39,390 nt of DNA. Source: Candidatus Woesearchaeota archaeon (GTDB taxonomy: Archaea > Nanobdellota > Nanobdellia > Woesearchaeales > UBA12501). Below, piece by piece: positions 27,989-37,302 of this stretch (position 1 is the first letter of the stretch; the number at the start of each line of letters is the position of its first letter). The stretch is from the NCBI GenBank assembly GCA_016180035.1, contig JACPCA010000010.1, positions 1 through 39,390 of the forward strand, written 5' to 3'. The notes beneath the pieces were generated by a model. The model ran no database searches. It was not told the DNA's origin and saw nothing but the letters and a program-made list of their open reading frames with translations. The translations under genes and the position numbers were made by a program.

Positions 27989-28027
27989 ACTTATACCGTA
28001 AGAGACCCTACAAGAATGTACTGACAA

Positions 28028-30277
28028 TCACCCCCTTCTCCCCTCCCTCCGTTCCCGTATCCCTTCCAATCGTGATCCTATCTTCTGGACATTGGGAACA
28101 TGGACATCGTTGGCGTATACGGCAGCGCTGGTGCGCTGTTCTCCGATTCCGCTCTTGCCGAGAGATTCAAGCCCGGCAATTTCCTGCTCGATAGATTTCA
28201 TCTCCTGGAGCTCAGCAAGAGAGATGGAACGCCCGGCTTGGGAAAGTTCCTGCAAGCCATTTCCTTTTTCGCTGAAGTTGGGGAATGCCCTGCTGGCGCG
28301 CGGCGCTTGTTTGGGCTGGCCTGCGATGAAATCAAATACTGGCTTTTCCGGAAAGAGCTGCTGGCGGGGAAACAGCGGCAAGGGCTTGGATTTTCTGGCG
28401 GTGCTTGCCTCCTCCGATGCGGAGAGCAGGCCTTCCTCGACAGGGTTCAGCTCATGGAAAACGGGCATGACCGCATCCGGCTCTCCTGGAAGCAGCTGTT
28501 TGAAAGAAGAGACAGCCGTCGTCACGATAGCCCTGTTTTTTAGCGTGAACAGTTTTTCCTTCACACGCTCGAACGGAGTGGCCTTGCCGCCATGCCTTGA
28601 AGAGGCTCGCAGGCTGCGCTGGGCTGACAGGGCAGCAGCAAAAAGGATGGCTGTATAGCCAGCCAACAGGGCAAGCTTGGGCAGCAGCAGGCTGATGCCA
28701 AAATCAAAAAATAGGGCTTCTTTGATCACGGTCTCGCTGAGAACGAACGGATTGAAGCCGGCAAGCGCCCTTAGCAGGAACGGCATGTTCTCGATAGGGA
28801 GGATGGCGCTGGAGAACAGGAGCAGGATGCTGGCAACGCTGATGCCGGCAAGGATGGTGGTCTCTTCCGACGTGAACAGCGTGCCGAGAAGGATGCCAAG
28901 CATGACGAACAGGGCGCTAATCAAGGCGAGAAGGAAGGGCAGGGAAAGAAGAGAAGGCCATAGGGCTGCCTTGAAGAACACAGCGGAGATGGCAAGAAAG
29001 ATAGCGAGCTGCACTGCCATGATGATCAGCGCGGTGAGCGCCGTGGCAATCATGAACGTGCTGTCGATGGTCGGCGTGATGCTGTTGCGGAAGAAGGAGG
29101 AGGATTTCTTCTCGACCATGACAAGAATAGAGCCAAGAAGGATTCCAGTGATCATCATGACAAGCACGAGAATCGTCGGGAAAGCGTAATTGAAGTGCGT
29201 TGTCCTGTCCAGGACCGGCACGATCTTCATCGTGATCGGGTTGACGATGGTTGCCGCGTCCTTGATCTCCAGCGTCGTGGATATCTTCTTGATGTTGTTG
29301 AGCGACACCTGCATCTGGTTGAGGAGCTGAAGGCTTCCGGTGAGCGTGTCCTTGACTGCGGCAAGGTCCTGCTGGGCAGCTGCCTTGGCAGACTCGAGCT
29401 GGCCAAGCCTGGCATCTGCACCAGCCACGCTTCCGACCACGGCGATAATGGAATCATTCAGCGCTGCCTCTCGCTGGCGGTAGTCGATCTTGTACTGGAG
29501 AAGGCTTGCTTCGTACTTGTCCAGCAGGCTGCTGGCCTCGCTCATGCCTTGAGTCTCCTTGCGGAGCTGGCTGATCAGCAGCTCTTCATCGCCCATCGTC
29601 GCCAGCGTCAGCTGCTTGAGGAAGTCTGCCTCTGCATTGAGCTTGGTGATAGGTTCGGTGCCGATAGGAGCAGCGTCGAGACTGGCAATCGCCGACGATG
29701 CGCTGGCTGACTTTTCAGCGATGGCATCATAGCCGTGCGTGAGATCAACAACAGTGGGAACTCGTGAGTCCGCCTCTCCTTCTGTATTGGCAAGGCGCTG
29801 GAGGAGGTCATCTGTCAAGTTCCTGCTGATGGCCTCGGATTCATTCTTTACCTTGGACGACATCACCGCAAGCACGTTATGGACGAGGTTGATGTCCGAG
29901 GGGTCGACGTAGAAGAGGATATCCTGGGGGCCGTCCTGCTTGACGTCAAGATCCGGGGGGAAGATGATGCAGATGCTTGCCCTGCCGCGCTTGACGCTGT
30001 CGATGCAGGCGTCTTCGACCGGATGCCTGGCGACATCAAACTCGCTCTCCGAAAGCTGGGTGAGGACAGATATCGTGACATTGCTGTAGCGCGTGGAATA
30101 CACGCCGACATTGATGTGGAACTGGTCCGTGTCGTTGTAAGCTAAGCCGGCGAGAAGGATGAGGAGCAGCGGGCCGAACACGATGATAAGGGCAGAGCTC
30201 TTCGACCGCATCAGGATCTTAAAGTTTTTTCTGATGATGGTCTGGATCTTTTTGCATCGTGACACGAGCGGTTTCAT
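28028..30277 (-). CDS. ABC-2 type transporter permease
   Basis: N-terminal IIRKNFKILMRSKSSALIIVFGPLLLILLAGLAYN, large extracytoplasmic coiled region, C-terminal six-TM block. Confidence 0.85.
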   Translation of the reverse strand: MKPLVSRCKKIQTIIRKNFKILMRSKSSALIIVFGPLLLILLAGLAYNDTDQFHINVGVYSTRYSNVTISVLTQLSESEFDVARHPVEDACIDSVKRGRASICIIFPPDLDVKQDGPQDILFYVDPSDINLVHNVLAVMSSKVKNESEAISRNLTDDLLQRLANTEGEADSRVPTVVDLTHGYDAIAEKSASASSAIASLDAAPIGTEPITKLNAEADFLKQLTLATMGDEELLISQLRKETQGMSEASSLLDKYEASLLQYKIDYRQREAALNDSIIAVVGSVAGADARLGQLESAKAAAQQDLAAVKDTLTGSLQLLNQMQVSLNNIKKISTTLEIKDAATIVNPITMKIVPVLDRTTHFNYAFPTILVLVMMITGILLGSILVMVEKKSSSFFRNSITPTIDSTFMIATALTALIIMAVQLAIFLAISAVFFKAALWPSLLSLPFLLALISALFVMLGILLGTLFTSEETTILAGISVASILLLFSSAILPIENMPFLLRALAGFNPFVLSETVIKEALFFDFGISLLLPKLALLAGYTAILFAAALSAQRSLRASSRHGGKATPFERVKEKLFTLKNRAIVTTAVSSFKQLLPGEPDAVMPVFHELNPVEEGLLSASEEASTARKSKPLPLFPRQQLFPEKPVFDFIAGQPKQAPRASRAFPNFSEKGNGLQELSQAGRSISLAELQEMKSIEQEIAGLESLGKSGIGEQRTSAAVYANDVHVPNVQKIGSRLEGIRERREGRRG

Positions 30278-30307
30278 GGGGCTGCATTCTCTTTTTTTTA
30301 GCATGGC

Positions 30308-30347
30308 TGTTCTTCTGTTGCTGCTGCTGTTCTTCTGTTGCTACTGC
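30308..30347 (-). repeat. Two 20-bp tandem units (TGTTCTTCTGTTGCT[G/A]CTGC)
   Basis: 30308-30327 and 30328-30347 differ at one position. Confidence 0.85.
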
Positions 30348-30392
30348 TGTGCCTATGTTGCTGCTTGCTTGAAGCTATTTATCTGAAGCTGC

Positions 30393-31370
30393 TTACCTGA
30401 TCATCGTCTCAAAAACATCATTGAGCGTCGGCCGCTGGAGAGAGACATCAACAACCTCTTCCTTCTGCTGTTCGACAAGGTGGATGATGGACTGGAGCAG
30501 ATGCTCTGCTTCAGGAGACTGGGCGATGAGGACGCCGTCAGCTTCCCGGATCGTGCCGATGGGAATGTTCTGCAAGGCAAGGCTTTTCTTGAGCTTCTCA
30601 TAATTTCTTGATCTCAGCTCGAGGTGAACCTCCTGGCCCTGGTAGAGAAGGCGCTTCAGGCCGGCCACATCCCCTTTCTCGACAACATGATGATTGTGCA
30701 GGATGGCGATCGTGGTGCACAAGTGCTCCATCTCTTCCAGGAAGTGGGAGGCGATGATGACGGTCGTCCCGGCAGCATTGATCTTCTTCAGCATGGCCCA
30801 GATCTGGCGCCGGCTGGCAATGTCCAGGTCTGCGGTGGGCTCGTCAAGGATCAGCACGCGCGGGCCATGGATGAGCGAGACAGCGATGTCCAGGCGCTTC
30901 TGCATGCCACCGGACAGCTCGCCGGCGATCGTTTCTGCCTCGTTCTGCAGGCTGAGCATGGTGATGGCATAGCCGATGTTTTTCTGCAGCTTTTCGCCGG
31001 AAAGATTGTATAACGAACCGAAGTACGAAAGGTTTTCTGCCACGGTCAGCTCGTGATAGAATGACGGTTCCTGGGCAGAAAAGCCGAACCGGCGCCGGGC
31101 AGCAGACGGCTCGCTTGCGACAGGAACATACTGCGGATCAATGCTGTCATCCGATGAGCCTTGATGGTACAGGATCTCACCGCTGTCGGGCTGAAGATAG
31201 CCGATAAGAAGCTGAAGAAGGGTGGTCTTGCCGGACCCGCTCACGCCGATAATGCCGAAAATGTCTCCGGCATGGATGTCAAACGAGACATTGGACAGCA
31301 CTGGCCGATGAGAGAACTGTTTAGACAATGACCTAACTCTGATTAGCGCCTCCCCAACATCCTCGGACAT
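30393..31370 (-). CDS. ABC transporter ATP-binding protein
   Basis: GIIGVSGSGKTTLLQLLIGYLQPDSG, LSGGMQKRLDIAVSLIHGPRVLILDEPTADLD. Confidence 0.95.
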   Translation of the reverse strand: MSEDVGEALIRVRSLSKQFSHRPVLSNVSFDIHAGDIFGIIGVSGSGKTTLLQLLIGYLQPDSGEILYHQGSSDDSIDPQYVPVASEPSAARRRFGFSAQEPSFYHELTVAENLSYFGSLYNLSGEKLQKNIGYAITMLSLQNEAETIAGELSGGMQKRLDIAVSLIHGPRVLILDEPTADLDIASRRQIWAMLKKINAAGTTVIIASHFLEEMEHLCTTIAILHNHHVVEKGDVAGLKRLLYQGQEVHLELRSRNYEKLKKSLALQNIPIGTIREADGVLIAQSPEAEHLLQSIIHLVEQQKEEVVDVSLQRPTLNDVFETMIR

Positions 31371-31492
31371 GAAGAAGATAATGGAAAGAAAGTTTTTAAA
31401 GGTATGGTGTCATTGGGGAGTGGTTCTGAAAAGAATACGCTGAAAAGGAAAAAGCAGTTATCTTTAAATACCGCCATGCCCATCTGGCAATA

Positions 31493-32851
31493 ATGGTCCT
31501 CGACAATCTCGGCCAATCATTGAAGAACACGCTGTCCAAGATCACCAGCGCGCTGTTTGTAGATGAAACGCTCATCAATGAGCTCGTGAAGGACATCCAG
31601 AAGGCCCTTCTTCAGTCCGATGTCAATGTCAAGCTCGTCTTTGAGCTGACCAAGAAGATAAAAGAGCGGGCTATCAAGGAGGAAACCCCTGGCGGCCTGT
31701 CCAAGAAGGAGTGGCTGGTCAAGATCGTGTACGACGAACTGGTCTATTTCTTAGGGCAGGAAGAAGCAACGATAGATATCAGCAAGCCGTCAGTGACGAT
31801 CATGCTCGTCGGCCTGTTCGGCAATGGAAAGACCACGACAGCAGGGAAGCTGGCCAAGTACTTCCAGAAGCGCGGCCACAAGATCGCCCTGTTGTCGACA
31901 GACACCTGGCGCCCGGCAGCCTTCAGCCAGCTGGAACAGCTCGGAAAAAAGCTGAACATCCCTGTCTATGGCAATCCAAAAGAAAAAGACCCTGTCAAGA
32001 TCTACAAGAGCGTTGAGGCAGAGCTGAACAAGGCAGATGTAGTCATTGTTGACACTGCAGGCCGCGACGCGCTGTCCGACGAGCTCATCAAGGAACTGCA
32101 GCGGCTCAATGGAGCGGTGAACCCGCAGCACACCTATCTCGTCATCAGCGCTGACCTCGGCCAGGCTGCTGAGCAGCAGGCACGGGCGTTTCACGACAGC
32201 TGCAAGGTTGACGGCGTCATCATCACCAAGATGGAGGGCACGGCCAAGGGCGGCGGCGCTTTGATCGCCTGCGCCGTGACTGGGGCAAAGGTCATCTTTA
32301 TGGGTGTCGGCGAGAAGCTGGATGATCTTGAAAAGTTCAAGCCCGCCAATTTCGTCGGCAGGCTTCTCGGCATGGGCGACCTTGACGCGCTTCTCGAAAA
32401 GGCCAAGGAAGCCATAACAGAAGAAGAGGCGCAGGACCTCAGCAAGAAGCTCCTCAAGGGAGAGTTTAATCTTGTTGATTTGTATGACCAGATGCAAGCC
32501 ATGAAGAAGATGGGGCCGTTATCCAAAGTGATGGAGATGATCCCCGGCATGGGCCAGCTCAAGCTTCCAAAAGAGTTCCTGGCCGGCCAGGAAGGAAAGA
32601 TCGACACCTGGAAGCACGTCATGGACAGCTGCACCAAGGCAGAGCTTGAAGATCCCGACATCATTGATGCTGGACGCGTCGAGCGGATTGCAAAGGGTTC
32701 TGGAACATCAACTGGCCAGGTCCGTGAACTGCTCAAGCAGCACCGGCAGAGCAAGAAGATGATCAAGATGTTCAAAGGCTCATCGCCTAAAAACATGGAG
32801 AAGATGATGAAGAAGATGCAGGGAGGGCTGGCTGGAACAAAGTTTGGATAG
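31493..32851 (+). CDS. srp54: Signal recognition particle protein SRP54
   Basis: MLVGLFGNGKTTTAGKLAKYFQKRGHKIALLSTDTWRPAAFSQL; M domain MIPGMGQ...RVERIAKGSGTS. Confidence 0.97.
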   Translation: MVLDNLGQSLKNTLSKITSALFVDETLINELVKDIQKALLQSDVNVKLVFELTKKIKERAIKEETPGGLSKKEWLVKIVYDELVYFLGQEEATIDISKPSVTIMLVGLFGNGKTTTAGKLAKYFQKRGHKIALLSTDTWRPAAFSQLEQLGKKLNIPVYGNPKEKDPVKIYKSVEAELNKADVVIVDTAGRDALSDELIKELQRLNGAVNPQHTYLVISADLGQAAEQQARAFHDSCKVDGVIITKMEGTAKGGGALIACAVTGAKVIFMGVGEKLDDLEKFKPANFVGRLLGMGDLDALLEKAKEAITEEEAQDLSKKLLKGEFNLVDLYDQMQAMKKMGPLSKVMEMIPGMGQLKLPKEFLAGQEGKIDTWKHVMDSCTKAELEDPDIIDAGRVERIAKGSGTSTGQVRELLKQHRQSKKMIKMFKGSSPKNMEKMMKKMQGGLAGTKFG

Positions 32852-32964
32852 GCAAGTCATTCTTATCTTTTCTATCCTCCACCTTGCCACGTTATTTCCT
32901 ACATCTTTATAAACAACGACCTTAAAATCTATATAATCATTATATGAAAGACTTATATAGGAGT

Positions 32965-33235
32965 ATGCCTTCTATAGTTTTGACGAGAGAGACGAATGTG
33001 CTGGGGGTGGAACTATGGGAACGGCTATGGGACCATGTTTCTATGGTCGGTGTGGCTATACTCTGGACGAGCTTGACTTCAAGCTTGAAATGATGAGCCA
33101 TGTGGAGTATGAGACAGGGTAATATGGATAGAGAGCTTTGAAAAACCCCTTTTTCAATAGTGTATCTTGGTTTTTCAAAGCGGCTCTATTGAGAATTTTG
33201 ACAAATTTGATGGTTTTTCAAAATTCTCAATATTT
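32965..33235 (+). ncRNA. Candidate structured transcript (could instead encode a microprotein)
   Basis: TATA-like ACTTATATAG at 32951; perfect hairpins GACCAT/ATGGTC (33031-33048), AGCTTGA/TCAAGCT (33070-33085), CTTTGAAAAACC/GGTTTTTCAAAG (33136-33180), ATTGAGAATTTTGA/TCAAAATTCTCAAT (33188-33231). Confidence 0.4.
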
Positions 33236-33365
33236 TTCTTTTTTGGTGGTGATTACTCATAAAGAGGTTGCTGTGGTTAGCAGATGCCTTTTTCTTTTTT
33301 ATTCACTAATACCGGATACTAACACTACCACAATACATATATAGGATTTTTAATTCCCTTCTGCC

Positions 33366-34343
33366 ATGGCTGGAACAAAGGATAGCATGGCAATGCTCGG
33401 CGTACTTGACTTCTTCCATAAGCAATGCGAGCAAGCTATGGCGCTGGGCAAGAATATCGCCCTTCAGCCTCCGATCAATGCGATCATCGTCGGCGGTGTC
33501 GGTGGAAGCGCGCTGGCTGGTGACATCCTTTCCTGTTACCTCCAGCACCGCGTTCCTTTCGTCGTCAACCGTGACTATGCACTGCCTGCCTGGATCAACA
33601 AGAACACGGCCGTGTTCATCATCTCTTATTCTGGCAATACTGAAGAGACGCTCAGCATGTACCGCCATGCAAGAAAAAAAGAGTGTAAGATAATCATTCT
33701 TGCGTCCGGAGGCCAGTTGATCGAAAATGCCAAGCGCGACAAGGTTCCCGTGATCGAGGTGCCGATGGGCCTGAACCCGCGCGACGCTATCGGCTACATG
33801 GCCATCCCCTTCATCAATGTCCTTCAGCAGTCCGGCATCGTGCCGTATTCCAAGGAATTGCCAGACCTCGTCCGCGTGCTCCGCCAGGATACGAAAGCAA
33901 AGGCCAAAGAGATTGCCGGAAAGCTGGTGGGCAAGATCCCGATGTTCTATTCTTCCGCCTCCATGTCCTGCGTCGCCAGGGCATGGAAGAACAAGATGAA
34001 CGAGAATGCGAAAATTCCGGCGTTCTGGAACGAGCTGCCGGAGATGAACCATAACGAGATTAATGGCTTCTCTCACCTGTTAGGGGAATACTTTGTCATC
34101 TTCATCTCCGATCAGGATGATGATCAGGCGATCAAGACAAGGATGGAAGCAACGCGGAAGCTCCTCTTAGGACAAGGCGTTCAGACCTTAGAGCTTCGCC
34201 AGTCCGGCGATAACCGCCTGGCGCGCGTGTTCTCGTCACTTCTTCTCGGAAGCTATGTGAGCTATTTTCTGGCGCTGGAGTACGGCATCGACCCAAGCCC
34301 TCTGCCGATGGTGGAGAAGCTGAAAGGGATGATACGGCGGTAG
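33366..34343 (+). CDS. SIS-domain bifunctional phosphoglucose/phosphomannose isomerase-like
   Basis: NAIIVGGVGGSALAGDIL, VFIISYSGNTEETLSMYRHARKK, PEMNHNEINGF. Confidence 0.9.
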   Translation: MAGTKDSMAMLGVLDFFHKQCEQAMALGKNIALQPPINAIIVGGVGGSALAGDILSCYLQHRVPFVVNRDYALPAWINKNTAVFIISYSGNTEETLSMYRHARKKECKIIILASGGQLIENAKRDKVPVIEVPMGLNPRDAIGYMAIPFINVLQQSGIVPYSKELPDLVRVLRQDTKAKAKEIAGKLVGKIPMFYSSASMSCVARAWKNKMNENAKIPAFWNELPEMNHNEINGFSHLLGEYFVIFISDQDDDQAIKTRMEATRKLLLGQGVQTLELRQSGDNRLARVFSSLLLGSYVSYFLALEYGIDPSPLPMVEKLKGMIRR

Positions 34344-34344
34344 G

Positions 34345-34657
34345 GGCTCTGTCCCGAATCTCCTCATGGGCGGTGCTGCAACAGAAAATGTTCCATTTTC
34401 TTAGTTGCGCTTGGCTTCGCTCAGCAACTGCCCAGCACCGTGCCCGGTCTTTCCAGCCAATGCGCGGATACTTGGTGGACGGTCGGATAGTAAACGCGAA
34501 CAGAGCGCAGCAGCACCGCCCATTTCAGGAGAGGAATGGCACTGCTGCGCTCCGTCGGCACGTATAGCCGGCCGTGATACCGAGTTTTTCATTCATTGAC
34601 AGGCAATGGATGACTTCGCTAGGCAGCAGTGCCATTCCCGACATTCGGGACAGAGCC
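34345..34657. mobile_element. Non-autonomous palindromic element (family 1, copy B, opposite orientation)
   Basis: Terminal arms 34345-34359/34643-34657 (15 bp, perfect); stems 34366-34379/34510-34523 and 34533-34548/34623-34638 (perfect); loop-edge motifs shared with copy A. Confidence 0.85.
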
Positions 34658-34737
34658 AGCGATAAGGAAAGAAAAAGATGGAAGAAAAGTAGCCAATAAC
34701 CGTAAAGTTTAAATAGTTGTAGCCTATAACTTCTTGT

Positions 34738-35646
34738 ATGGTATACCTCGAAAAGATGACAGTCAAAGGAAACGTATATTACAAGCTTGTCCATACTATC
34801 AAACAAGGAAAAAAGATAACTCATCGGGCGAAGTATTTGGGCAAAAGCCTGCCGCCGAAAGAAAGGGTAGAACAGCTCAAGAAAGAATTTCTCCTCCAAC
34901 TAACCAGCAAAAAATACCAGTATCTCTCCGAAAGCGATATTGACGCGATAGAACACAAAAGATCAGCTTACCAAAAAGAGATGCACGTGTGCAGCCCTCT
35001 CGAAAGAGAAAAGAGGCTTAATGAATTTATGGTGAGATTCACTTATGAAAGCAGCAAGCTTTCTGGAGTCATGGTCACCCTCCGCCAAACCTCACTTGTC
35101 TTGAATGAAGGGATCATCCCAACTGACATAAAGAATGTAACCACGATAAAAGAACTTGAAAATCACAAGAAAGGAGTCCTTATCATTATCAAATATGGCG
35201 GGGCTTTCACGCCTCGGTTCGTCAAAAAGCTTCATGCAATCCTCTTTGATGGTGTTGATAGTATCATCGCTGGAAAGACCAGGGATGAACTGCAAAGAAA
35301 CGTAAAACTGGCAGGAACACCTTATGTTCCACCGCCGTGGAGAATGGTCAAAAAAGAATGGCCTTCCCTCTTTGCATGGCACAAGGCACAAGGCAGGAAA
35401 CTCCACCCCATCGAGCTTGCTGCCATCCTCCACTTAAAGGTTATCAGCTTGCAGCCGTTTGTTGACGGAAACAGCAGGCTCTCCCGATTGCTGATGAATT
35501 GGACGCTTTGGAAGAAAAAATACCCCCCCGTTCATATCCCTATAGAAGATTTAGAACGGTATTATGCAGCCTTAGACAAGTACCAGATAGAAAAAGATGA
35601 AAAGCCGTTTATTGACTACATAAAAAAAAGGTATTTGGCAAGTTGA
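34738..35646 (+). CDS. Fic-domain protein with degenerate active site
   Basis: AAILHLKVISLQPFVDGNSRLSRLL aligns with the Fic HPFxDGNGRxxR motif but has Gln for His and Ser for Gly. Confidence 0.85.
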   Translation: MVYLEKMTVKGNVYYKLVHTIKQGKKITHRAKYLGKSLPPKERVEQLKKEFLLQLTSKKYQYLSESDIDAIEHKRSAYQKEMHVCSPLEREKRLNEFMVRFTYESSKLSGVMVTLRQTSLVLNEGIIPTDIKNVTTIKELENHKKGVLIIIKYGGAFTPRFVKKLHAILFDGVDSIIAGKTRDELQRNVKLAGTPYVPPPWRMVKKEWPSLFAWHKAQGRKLHPIELAAILHLKVISLQPFVDGNSRLSRLLMNWTLWKKKYPPVHIPIEDLERYYAALDKYQIEKDEKPFIDYIKKRYLAS

Positions 35647-35658
35647 CCCTCACCTTGA

Positions 35659-37203
35659 TCACTCCACTTTCGTCGCGCTGCTGACATCAAGGCTGTTGGA
35701 CTTCATGTGGATCTTGTGCTCGCCCATGGAGAACGTCAGCACGGATGGCGGGAGCTGGAAGTCGCCAAGGATGCTAAGCTTGCTCTGAATGTGATACACG
35801 ATCAGGCGCTCTTCCTGCGGGCTCAGGTCAAACGTCCAGTACACGACATCGCCAAACTGGGTCTTCAGCACTTTCGACGGGACAAGAGTATGGGACCGCT
35901 GCGGATCGAACTTGATGAGCGCAGGGACTTTCTCGATCACCTGCACGCCCCCGTACTGGTGATGGCTCTTGTTCTTCACGGTAAGCACGACCTTTAAGTC
36001 AACGACACCGCCCTCCTGCAGGCTGATCCGCTCCGCGCGCTTGGTGATGCTGATCGGGGAGCGGAACATGAAATAGAGGAAAACCACCAGCCCTGCAATG
36101 AGGACGGCGTAGAGAAGGATGCGATAGTTCGATACCACAACAACAGGGGTTGACGCTCCAGGCTGCAGGTCAATCGTAAAAATATGCTGGTACATGCCCT
36201 CGACACTGCTTAAGACGGATGGAGGGGTTGTCGCGCTAAAGAACCGCTTTAGATTCCCGGCAGGAATCATGACCTGCTGCTCTTCGCGAATGTTCTGCCG
36301 GTTAGCAATCGTGTACGTCTCTGTTGTCTTCAAGAAGAAGGATTCTGTCAAGGACACTTCGGTGGAGAAGGGCATGCTGTAGGCGGCAACTTTTACTGGA
36401 AAGGAGCTTGAATACAAGGTATCATTGCCATCCACGATCGTCAGGAAGAGCGTAGTCTGGACCGGCTCCAACGTCGGAGGGAGGTTGAGGGCAAATTCGA
36501 GAGATTTCGTCTCGTTCGGCCCAAGTTCTACAGAAGAGGTGGAAGAGATGAGCTTGACCTTGTCTGTTCCGGCAATCTCCAGCTGGCTCGTGTCAAAATC
36601 AACACCAAGGACTGCCCGCTGGACTGGTGCAGAATCGAGCGTGACAAGAAGGCCGTGGTAATATCTGGCGTTATTATTCGTCAGGCCGATCGTGATGGGC
36701 TGCTGCTCCCTTGGACTGAGGTCTGCTGGAAGGGAAGGAACGACAGAGATGTTCTTGACGTAGGATTCTACTGGCAAGAGGTATATATCGAGAACAGCAT
36801 CAGCCTCACGCTGGAGATAGGATGATTTTACCTTCACACGGACCGCATACGGCCTGCCTTCATCACGAACGAGATAGATGTCTTTGAGGAATACCTTTGT
36901 TATAACTGAGCCGCCCTGCTTGATCTTGATCCCGCTCAGCCCATGGGCTGGAGGGTCGGTCAGCATACTCCACTCGACGCCTTCATGCTCCACGGAGATG
37001 CGAAAGACATCATCAATCGTCTCGTTATTGACGATGGTCAGGTAGAACGATGCCCATTCATCAACCTTGACCTTGTTGCTCTCGGTCTGAGCAGTGAGAA
37101 TGACAGCGCTGGCAGAAACAAGGCTGGCCAAGGAAAGAAACAGGACAAGGAAGATTAACAGGTTGGCTGAACGGGAAAGGCTGGCACGGCAGATGGGAAT
37201 CAC
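35659..37203 (-). CDS. Secreted surface protein with C-terminal TM and NEW3-like beta domains; likely GTG start at 37203
   Basis: Signal-like ANLLIFLVLFLSLASLVSASA; late TM ILLYAVLIAGLVVFLYFMF; TATA TTTATATACC about 25 nt upstream of 37203. Confidence 0.75.
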   Translation of the reverse strand: MIPICRASLSRSANLLIFLVLFLSLASLVSASAVILTAQTESNKVKVDEWASFYLTIVNNETIDDVFRISVEHEGVEWSMLTDPPAHGLSGIKIKQGGSVITKVFLKDIYLVRDEGRPYAVRVKVKSSYLQREADAVLDIYLLPVESYVKNISVVPSLPADLSPREQQPITIGLTNNNARYYHGLLVTLDSAPVQRAVLGVDFDTSQLEIAGTDKVKLISSTSSVELGPNETKSLEFALNLPPTLEPVQTTLFLTIVDGNDTLYSSSFPVKVAAYSMPFSTEVSLTESFFLKTTETYTIANRQNIREEQQVMIPAGNLKRFFSATTPPSVLSSVEGMYQHIFTIDLQPGASTPVVVVSNYRILLYAVLIAGLVVFLYFMFRSPISITKRAERISLQEGGVVDLKVVLTVKNKSHHQYGGVQVIEKVPALIKFDPQRSHTLVPSKVLKTQFGDVVYWTFDLSPQEERLIVYHIQSKLSILGDFQLPPSVLTFSMGEHKIHMKSNSLDVSSATKVE

Positions 37204-37237
37204 CTGAAAAGAAGAAGGGAGGATTGGTATATAAATG

Positions 37238-37259
37238 TTGTGGCAGTCCGATGCCACGC
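37238..37259. promoter_or_regulatory. Single palindromic site GCGTGGCATCGGACTGCCACAA (minus strand) upstream of the surface-protein TATA box
   Basis: Matches the ATPase upstream site 38598-38619 at about 16/22 positions, with the same spacing to the TATA box. Confidence 0.65.
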
Positions 37260-37302
37260 GGTATCCCGAAACTATTTCACCCTTGTTGATTTTTTATTAT
37301 GC

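Noticed and set aside
32965-33130. SRP 7S RNA next to srp54
   Set aside because: No recognisable domain IV core (such as GGnCAGG..GGAAGGnAGCA) was seen, so adjacency alone is not enough.
33179-33195. GGCTCTATTGAGAAT as another family-1 terminal repeat
   Set aside because: It diverges after GGCTCT and is already explained as part of the local hairpins.
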